From contig JAFUXT010000006.1 in the NCBI GenBank assembly GCA_017470815.1, forward strand, positions 1 through 39,322: 39,322 nucleotides of DNA, read 5' to 3'. Source of the stretch: a bacterium. Lineage in GTDB: Bacteria > Cyanobacteriota > Vampirovibrionia > Gastranaerophilales > Gastranaerophilaceae. A model generated the notes under the pieces. That model did no database searches. It worked only from the letters and a program-made list of their open reading frames with translations, and was not told the origin of the DNA. The number at the start of each line of letters is the position of its first letter. Positions within the stretch are counted from its first letter, which is position 1. The translations under genes were made by a program, and so were the position numbers. Shown here one piece after another: positions 35,101-39,322 of the stretch.

Positions 35101-35383
35101 TTTCGGTTTCAGATTTAAGTTCATTTTTCGTAGAATTTATTAATTCAATGGTCTTGCTATCTGTATTCAATCCTACAAGAATTCTTATCTTTTCAATATG
35201 TTCAAATTCTTTATATAATCTATAAAATCCGCTGGTTCTGAAATATCCAACTAAAATATCAAAATATCTGACATCTTCAAGAAGTTTTTTGAATCTGTCT
35301 TCTAATTTCTGACCATCTTCATTTGTAAAAAAAGTTAAGTCTTCATCAATTTGTAAATTTTGTACTGCCCCATTTTGTATCAA
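32159..35383 (-). CDS. PLD-nuclease/SNF2 helicase fusion protein
   Basis: A 1074-residue protein. The N-terminal phospholipase-D-type domain (about 40-185) has the HxK motif His143/Lys145 and GSSN (164-167). A superfamily 2 SNF2-type helicase follows: Walker A VVGLGKT with Lys290, DEAH at 354-357 (VDEAHRFRN), motif III [8 protein letters not shown], and late motifs [37 protein letters not shown] split in pieces. It starts at TTG 35383, since no in-frame ATG is near. Such proteins pair with COG1002 methylases in defence loci such as DISARM. Here the PLD and helicase are fused and the other DISARM genes are missing. It probably translocates on and cuts foreign DNA. Confidence 0.9.
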   Translation of the reverse strand: [1074 protein letters not shown]

Positions 35384-35435
35384 AATGATGCATTTACTAA
35401 AGTCGTGTAAAACATTATTTTTGTACTACTCCATA

Positions 35436-35450
35436 TTTGTTGACAACAAA
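35436..35450. promoter_or_regulatory. Palindrome overlapping the helicase promoter
   Basis: TTTGTTG-A-CAACAAA is a perfect 7+1+7 inverted repeat. On the minus strand it contains TTGTCA, which with CAAAAT 17 bases downstream forms a plausible promoter for the helicase-methylase unit, so a repressor binding here would block it. Confidence 0.45.
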
Positions 35451-35518
35451 TTGTTTATATTGTTTAATGTACTATTATAAAGGGTTGCAACGCTATGATA
35501 CATACTGTTGCTTTCGCA

Positions 35519-36067
35519 TTAGAGTTCAAAATTCTTATAACTCATGTCAATTTCATCCTGCGATACTCCTATATACATTAAGGTTATTCTTTGAGAACTA
35601 TGGTTAAAGATTTTTTGAAGTATAACGGCATCTTTATATTGTTTGTAGTGATGATAACCAAATGTTCGTCTCATTGTGTGTGTTGAAACTTTTGCTTTAA
35701 TACCAAGGAATTTGCAAGTTTTTACTATAAACCTGTACACTTCAGAACGATTTAATCGTGACCCACGCACACCCAAAAATAGTGGTTCATCTAAATTTCT
35801 ACCTTTTGTAAAAACATTTAAAACTTTTTTTAACTTATCATTAATATAAAAAGATTTTCGCTTTTGTGTTTTCCTTTCAATAATAGTAATGTGTGTCTTA
35901 TCAACAACATCTTCAACATTTAAACCGACAATATCTGAAACTCGTAAACCTGAATTTAATCCTAAGACCCAAATTACATAATCTCTTTCATTGTGTTCTT
36001 TTAAATAATGCTCAATGGCTTGAATATCTTTTTTACTTTTAATGGGTTCTGCTATATGTTTTCTCAT
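35519..36067 (-). CDS. Compact tyrosine recombinase/integrase
   Basis: ATG 36067 is chosen (AGAAGG upstream; an in-frame GTG at 36085 overlaps that site). The 182-residue protein is little more than the catalytic domain of the tyrosine recombinase family. All catalytic residues can be placed: Arg42 (SGLRVSDIV), Lys66, His130-x-x-Arg133 (THTMRR), His156 and nucleophile Tyr165 (ITLMYIG). The usual N-terminal SAM-like core-binding domain is missing. It could resolve cointegrates or multimers of the element, or be an independent small integrase; the DDE transposase would do the transposition itself. Confidence 0.9.
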   Translation of the reverse strand: MRKHIAEPIKSKKDIQAIEHYLKEHNERDYVIWVLGLNSGLRVSDIVGLNVEDVVDKTHITIIERKTQKRKSFYINDKLKKVLNVFTKGRNLDEPLFLGVRGSRLNRSEVYRFIVKTCKFLGIKAKVSTHTMRRTFGYHHYKQYKDAVILQKIFNHSSQRITLMYIGVSQDEIDMSYKNFEL

Positions 36068-36153
36068 ACTACCTTCTTTCTGCACAATATTTTATGTACA
36101 TAATAGAATGTAGCGAAAATAGTACTTTTTGTTTTTTATGGCATGTGCACAAT

Positions 36154-36184
36154 AAATCCGACAGTACTACTTACTATCGGATTT
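36154..36184 (-). terminator. Hairpin after the DUF2130 gene
   Basis: A 13-bp stem with one G-T pair (36154-36166 with 36172-36184) and a 5-base loop follows the stop of the DUF2130 gene by 25 bases on the minus strand. No T-run follows, so it is a weak terminator or RNA-stability element. Confidence 0.5.
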
Positions 36185-36208
36185 ATCTGCAATATAAAAT
36201 AATTATTT

Positions 36209-37513
36209 TTAATTATTTTTGTTGGATAATTTCAATTCTGCGAACTTCGCCCTCATAGTAGGATTATCTTTAGTCAACCGCTTTATAGTTAATTCGTCTG
36301 CCTTATTATTTGCTAATCGCAAGTTATTTTCAGAAGATAACAATGCGTCCTTAGTTTTTTGCAAATGGTCAATAGTTTTGTCAATTTCTTCAATAGCAGT
36401 TTTGAACTTCTTGCTGGCAAGCAAATAATTTTTAGAAAATTTATCTTTAAAGTCATTCATCGTTGCTTCAAAATTACTTACATCAATATTTTGTGCACGA
36501 ACCAGAGATAATTCTCGCTTATATTCCAGACTATTTAATGCAGCATTTCGCAAAATAGTAATAATAGGAATAAAGAACTGTGGACGAACTACATACATTT
36601 TTTCAAAGTGATGTGACACATCTACAATACCGGAATTATACAATTCATTTTCACCTTCCAACATTGAAACTAATATTGCATATTCACAATTTTTCTCCTG
36701 ACGGTCTCTATCAAGTTCAGCCAAGAAATCAGTATTTTTCTTTTTCTTACTGCCACTATCCGCTTCATTTTTCATCTCAAACATTATTGAAATTAATTCG
36801 TTGCCATCAGCATCATAGTCTCTAAAGATGTAATCACCTTTACTACCACTTTTACTATCGTTATCTTTGGCAAAATATGCACTTTTAAACCCAGTTGCAC
36901 GCAGTTGTTCGAATAAGGTTTCACAATGTTGTTCCAAACTTTCACCTAACATTTTTGTAGATAGTTTTGCTTTAAAGTCTTTATAGCGTTCGATTTCTTC
37001 ATCTTTGAATCTTAATTGTGTTTCATATTTTTCTTTTAATGTTTGTTCGCGAAGTTTAAACTGATTTCCTGCCAATTCGCTATCATTAGTAATTTTCAGA
37101 ATAAACTTTTCTTGAGATGCAATTTTATTACTCATATCAGTTATAATATTTGCAATTTCAAGTTCTTTATCCTTGTTGAAAGAGTCAAGTTTATTTTTTA
37201 ATTCAATAACTTCCTTATCTTTTTCAGAAATAATTTTATTAATTTCAGCGTTTTTGGATAATTTTTCTGTTTCTATGTTTGATTTCAATTTTGATATTTC
37301 AGAATCCTTAGAACTCAATTTGTCATTAAATTCTTTTTCTAATTCAAATTTAGTAATTTTTAACAAATTATTTTTCTCATTTTCAAATTGAATTTCTTTA
37401 TTTTTTAATTCTTTTGAAAATTCTTTGTCTTTAATTTGTTTAACTATTGAATTGTAATAAGATTCATCAACTTTTAAAATTTCACCACATTTTGGGCATT
37501 TAATTTCTTCCAT
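36209..37513 (-). CDS. DUF2130 coiled-coil protein
   Basis: A 434-residue protein with a CPKCGE motif at residues 6-11 (half of a zinc ribbon), a long Lys/Glu/Asn-rich coiled coil (about 30-190) and the DUF2130 domain (about 195-400). The core [25 protein letters not shown] resembles a restriction-endonuclease-like fold (strand, Asp, then EMK as in PD-(D/E)XK). That fold assignment is inference. DUF2130 proteins occur in many bacteria without a firm function. A strong AAAGGAC precedes the ATG. It is the outermost cargo gene, 130 bases from the right terminal repeat. Confidence 0.82.
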   Translation of the reverse strand: MEEIKCPKCGEILKVDESYYNSIVKQIKDKEFSKELKNKEIQFENEKNNLLKITKFELEKEFNDKLSSKDSEISKLKSNIETEKLSKNAEINKIISEKDKEVIELKNKLDSFNKDKELEIANIITDMSNKIASQEKFILKITNDSELAGNQFKLREQTLKEKYETQLRFKDEEIERYKDFKAKLSTKMLGESLEQHCETLFEQLRATGFKSAYFAKDNDSKSGSKGDYIFRDYDADGNELISIMFEMKNEADSGSKKKKNTDFLAELDRDRQEKNCEYAILVSMLEGENELYNSGIVDVSHHFEKMYVVRPQFFIPIITILRNAALNSLEYKRELSLVRAQNIDVSNFEATMNDFKDKFSKNYLLASKKFKTAIEEIDKTIDHLQKTKDALLSSENNLRLANNKADELTIKRLTKDNPTMRAKFAELKLSNKNN

Positions 37514-37549
37514 CTTTTTGTCCTTTCATTTTTAAATTTTTTACTAACA

Positions 37550-37565
37550 TTAGGTACCTACCTAA
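37550..37565. promoter_or_regulatory. TTAGGTA palindrome near the right end
   Basis: TTAGGTA-CC-TACCTAA is a perfect 7+2+7 inverted repeat, followed by a second CCTAA unit (37566-37570). It lies between the DUF2130 start and the right terminal repeat and could be an operator or an accessory transposase or host-factor site. Confidence 0.35.
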
Positions 37566-37642
37566 CCTAAGAAAATGAAAAGAAAAAATTTGCTAATGGG
37601 AAAAATTATAAAAAATAGGTAAAAACGCAACTATTGAAACAG

Positions 37643-37679
37643 TTTTAACCTATTTAGTGGAATCATGTATATAAGTCCC
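37643..37679 (-). repeat. Right terminal inverted repeat (37 bp)
   Basis: The exact reverse complement of 25328-25364 and the outer end of the element; CAACTTTT follows directly. Confidence 0.92.
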
Positions 37680-37687
37680 CAACTTTT
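37680..37687. other. Target-site duplication, right
   Basis: CAACTTTT, the second copy of the sequence at 25320-25327; removing the element and one copy rejoins GGCT-CAACTTTT-CCAC. Confidence 0.88.
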
Positions 37688-37691
37688 CCAC

Positions 37692-37720
37692 TTGCATTTT
37701 TATCATGCGGATACTATAAT
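37692..37720 (+). promoter_or_regulatory. Promoter of the CNNM/CBS gene
   Basis: TTGCAT (37692-37697), a 17-base spacer and TATAAT (37715-37720). The -35 starts 5 bases after the target duplication, so the transposon replaced everything upstream of the core promoter but left it complete. Confidence 0.72.
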
Positions 37721-37747
37721 TAAGTCTTAGAGGATTAAAGAGAAGTA

Positions 37748-39091
37748 ATGGATGGTTCAGGCATAAATACCATAGTTTTTAATTGGGTTATAGTATTTTT
37801 GTTATTGCTTGTAAATGCGTTTTTTGTCGGTGCCGAATTTGCTATTGTTCGTGCAAGAAAAAACCGCATTGAACAAATGGAAAAGGATGGCAATATTGAT
37901 GCAAAACTTGCACTAAAAGCATTGGAAGATGTTAATTTCTTTATTGCTGCAGTTCAGGTCGGTGTAACAATTGCAAGTATCGGTATCGGTTGGTTTGGTT
38001 CTCCGACAATAGAAAAAATGCTGGCTCCTTTGTTGGAATCAATACCTGAAGTTCATGGTTATATTGCACATATTATTGTTGCAGTAGTAGCATTTATTTT
38101 AATAACATTTTTGCATGTTTTAATCGGCGAACAGGTGCCAAAATGTATTGCGCTTCAATATCCGGAAAAAATTTCACTTTTTGTCGCAAAACCGATGGAT
38201 GTTTTTATGACATTGTCAAAACCGTTTGTCTGGTTACTCAATAAAACCTGCAACGGTATTTTAAAAACATTGAGAATACCTGTTAATCCGTCATTAAAAA
38301 CAGTTCATACAATTGATGATTTGGATATGTATGTAGAAAACAGTTATGACGAAGGAGTGTTAAACGAAACGGAAAAAGACATGTTCCATAATGTCCTTCA
38401 GTTTTCGGATTTGACAGCGCACGAAGTTATGACCCCACGAACCGATATGGTTTGTGTTTCTATTGACACCCCGATTGATGAATTAAACATTATCGCAACG
38501 GAAAATCAATATACAAGATACCCTGTATATAGCGAAGATATTGACCATATTACAGGATTTGTGCATGTAAAAGATTTGTTTATGCTTGCATTAAAAGATG
38601 AAACACAGCCTATTGAAAAAATTCAAAGAAAAATTCCGCTTGTGCCGGAAACAATTACACTTGATAAACTTGTAATGTTATTTAAAAAACAACGTGCACA
38701 AATGGCAATTGTCGTTGATGAATTTGGCGGAACTTCAGGTATTATCACTCTTGAAGATGTTTTGGAAGAAATTTTCGGTGATGTCCAGGATGAGTTTGAT
38801 ATTGATGAAGAAAAAGATATAAAAGAAATCAGACCGAAAGTTTTTGAAGTTGCAGGCACTATGCGTCTTGACGAACTTGCAAAATTCTTTGACATTCCGG
38901 AAGAAGATTTAGAAGTCGAAGATGTAGATACAGTTGCAGGACTTGTAGTAAAAGAACTTGAAAGAATTGCAAAAGTTGGCGACGGAGTAAATTATGGCGA
39001 TTTTACATTTACCGTTTCTGAAATTGACGGGGCAAGAATAATTAAAATTATATTAGTTAAAAATAAACAAAAGCAACCGATAGAACAATAA
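37748..39091 (+). CDS. CNNM/CBS (HlyC/CorC-type) transporter-like protein
   Basis: A 447-residue membrane protein of the hemolysin/CorC (CNNM) family. It has an N-terminal DUF21 membrane domain (about 1-195) with several spans and VNAFFVGAEFAIVRARKNRIEQ near the start. A pair of CBS domains follows (about 215-340, with HEVMTPRTDMVCV, GFVHVKDLF and MAIVVDEFGGTSGIITLEDVLEEI in pieces) and a CorC_HlyC domain (about 360-440). CNNM proteins are linked to magnesium and cobalt efflux; the ion here is not known. Its start lies 28 bases after a strong promoter. It is divergent from dnaJ across the transposon. Confidence 0.95.
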   Translation: MDGSGINTIVFNWVIVFLLLLVNAFFVGAEFAIVRARKNRIEQMEKDGNIDAKLALKALEDVNFFIAAVQVGVTIASIGIGWFGSPTIEKMLAPLLESIPEVHGYIAHIIVAVVAFILITFLHVLIGEQVPKCIALQYPEKISLFVAKPMDVFMTLSKPFVWLLNKTCNGILKTLRIPVNPSLKTVHTIDDLDMYVENSYDEGVLNETEKDMFHNVLQFSDLTAHEVMTPRTDMVCVSIDTPIDELNIIATENQYTRYPVYSEDIDHITGFVHVKDLFMLALKDETQPIEKIQRKIPLVPETITLDKLVMLFKKQRAQMAIVVDEFGGTSGIITLEDVLEEIFGDVQDEFDIDEEKDIKEIRPKVFEVAGTMRLDELAKFFDIPEEDLEVEDVDTVAGLVVKELERIAKVGDGVNYGDFTFTVSEIDGARIIKIILVKNKQKQPIEQ

Positions 39092-39322
39092 AGTTACATG
39101 ATTTGTACATAAAAAATATTATCGGTATATGAATATGCTCCGTAGTGTCCTCCGGACAGGGGCACTTTTGGTGGCAAAAGTGCCTCCAAGCGGATTGCGA
39201 GCCAAAGCCGAAGCCATTTTGCTTGTGGCAAAAGCCACAAAAAGCAAAATGCGTAGTGCTGTCGATGGCGAGCAACCAAGCAAACCACGACCTGCACTCC
39301 GTTCGCTAATCATTTGTACGCC
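39092..39322 (-). repeat. Dispersed palindromic repeat, right copy
   Basis: This is the inverted counterpart of 167-303. It has the same 10-bp stem hairpin (39161-39184) and GTCC-TCC-GGAC (39147-39157), plus an extra segment of about 95 bases (near 39187-39281) absent from the left copy. That segment holds its own long hairpin around 39214-39250 (CATTTTGCTTGTGGC ... GCCAC...GCAAAATG). Short minus-strand frames through it are not called. The window ends inside the repeat. Confidence 0.8.

Larger units (their letters stand above)
25328..37679. mobile_element. 12.35-kb IS1595-type transposon with defence-like cargo
   Basis: The ends are perfect 37-bp inverted repeats flanked by the 8-bp direct repeat CAACTTTT, so the limits are known to the base. 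It contains an ISXO2-type transposase (25823-26971) near the left end and cargo, all transcribed leftward: DUF2130 protein, tyrosine recombinase, PLD-SNF2 helicase, DNA methyltransferase, 49- and 57-residue proteins, WG-repeat protein, a 21-residue peptide and an orphan overlapping the transposase. The insertion is between the divergent dnaJ-like and CNNM/CBS genes. IS1595-family elements are known to carry passenger genes and make 8-bp duplications. The intact ends and duplication suggest recent insertion. Confidence 0.88.

Noticed and set aside
28781..35383. Calling the helicase-methylase pair a DISARM or BREX system
   Set aside because: The drmA/drmB genes, and BrxL/PglZ-type BREX genes, are absent; only the general class of parts is shared.
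25328..37679. Treating the tyrosine recombinase as evidence for an integrative element with att sites
   Set aside because: The ends are long inverted repeats with an 8-bp duplication, the mark of DDE transposition; no tRNA or direct att-like repeat is seen at the borders.
39094..39313. Three overlapping minus-strand frames at the right end
   Set aside because: All lie inside the GC-richer repeat; three open frames over the same bases reflect low stop density, not coding.
1..39322. CRISPR arrays and rRNA genes
   Set aside because: No regularly spaced repeats and no rRNA-like sequence were seen on either strand.

Overview
The window is an AT-rich bacterial chromosome segment. The gene content (rsmH with an FtsL-like gene behind it, LytR-CpsA-Psr, NagZ, LemA, DciA, MshEN-type GspE, queE, a DnaJ-like protein) and the style (very AT-rich, extended -10 promoters, many starts with weak or no Shine-Dalgarno) suggest an uncultured gut lineage. 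My best guess is Gastranaerophilales/Vampirovibrionia (Melainabacteria). That is an inference from gene content; no rRNA is present to confirm it. Inverted copies of one GC-richer palindromic repeat lie at the two ends (167-303 and 39092-39322), as expected if an assembly broke at repeats.

Core region 1 (396-25186). On the plus strand come rsmH, an FtsL-like gene, a TPR/glycosyltransferase-like protein, an orphan protein, two exported proteins sharing a domain, an LCP ligase, LemA and tRNA-Arg(CCG). A CHAP amidase/peptidase candidate follows on the minus strand. Then come a 1380-residue GH13-type protein with a recognisable catalytic triad, metF-deoC, preA, minus-strand nrnA-yihY, a DciA-like gene, an orphan, nagZ, yjbQ, a DUF378 membrane protein, a REC-only response regulator overlapping a degenerate GspE-like ATPase, an orphan, and a dnaJ-like/queE pair.

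Mobile region (25320-37687). A 12,352-bp element sits between the divergent dnaJ-like and CNNM/CBS genes. It has perfect 37-bp terminal inverted repeats (25328-25364 and 37643-37679) and an 8-bp target duplication CAACTTTT (25320-25327 and 37680-37687). The transposase is of the IS1595/ISXO2 type, a family known for 8-bp duplications and passenger genes. The cargo, all leftward, is: a DUF2130 coiled-coil protein, a compact tyrosine recombinase, a PLD-SNF2 helicase coupled to a large Eco57I/COG1002-type DNA methyltransferase (a probable restriction/defence module), 49-aa and 57-aa proteins, a WG-repeat protein, a 21-aa hydrophobic peptide, and an orphan overlapping the transposase.

The most unusual feature is upstream of the transposase: a promoter, an S-box-clan (SAM-binding) riboswitch-like RNA, a competing antiterminator and an intrinsic terminator, in that order. 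As drawn, transposase expression would rise when S-adenosylmethionine is low, in an element that also carries a SAM-using methyltransferase.

Core region 2 (37692-39091) is a CNNM/CBS transporter-like gene. Its -35 box lies 4 bp beyond the target duplication, so the insertion spared the core promoter.
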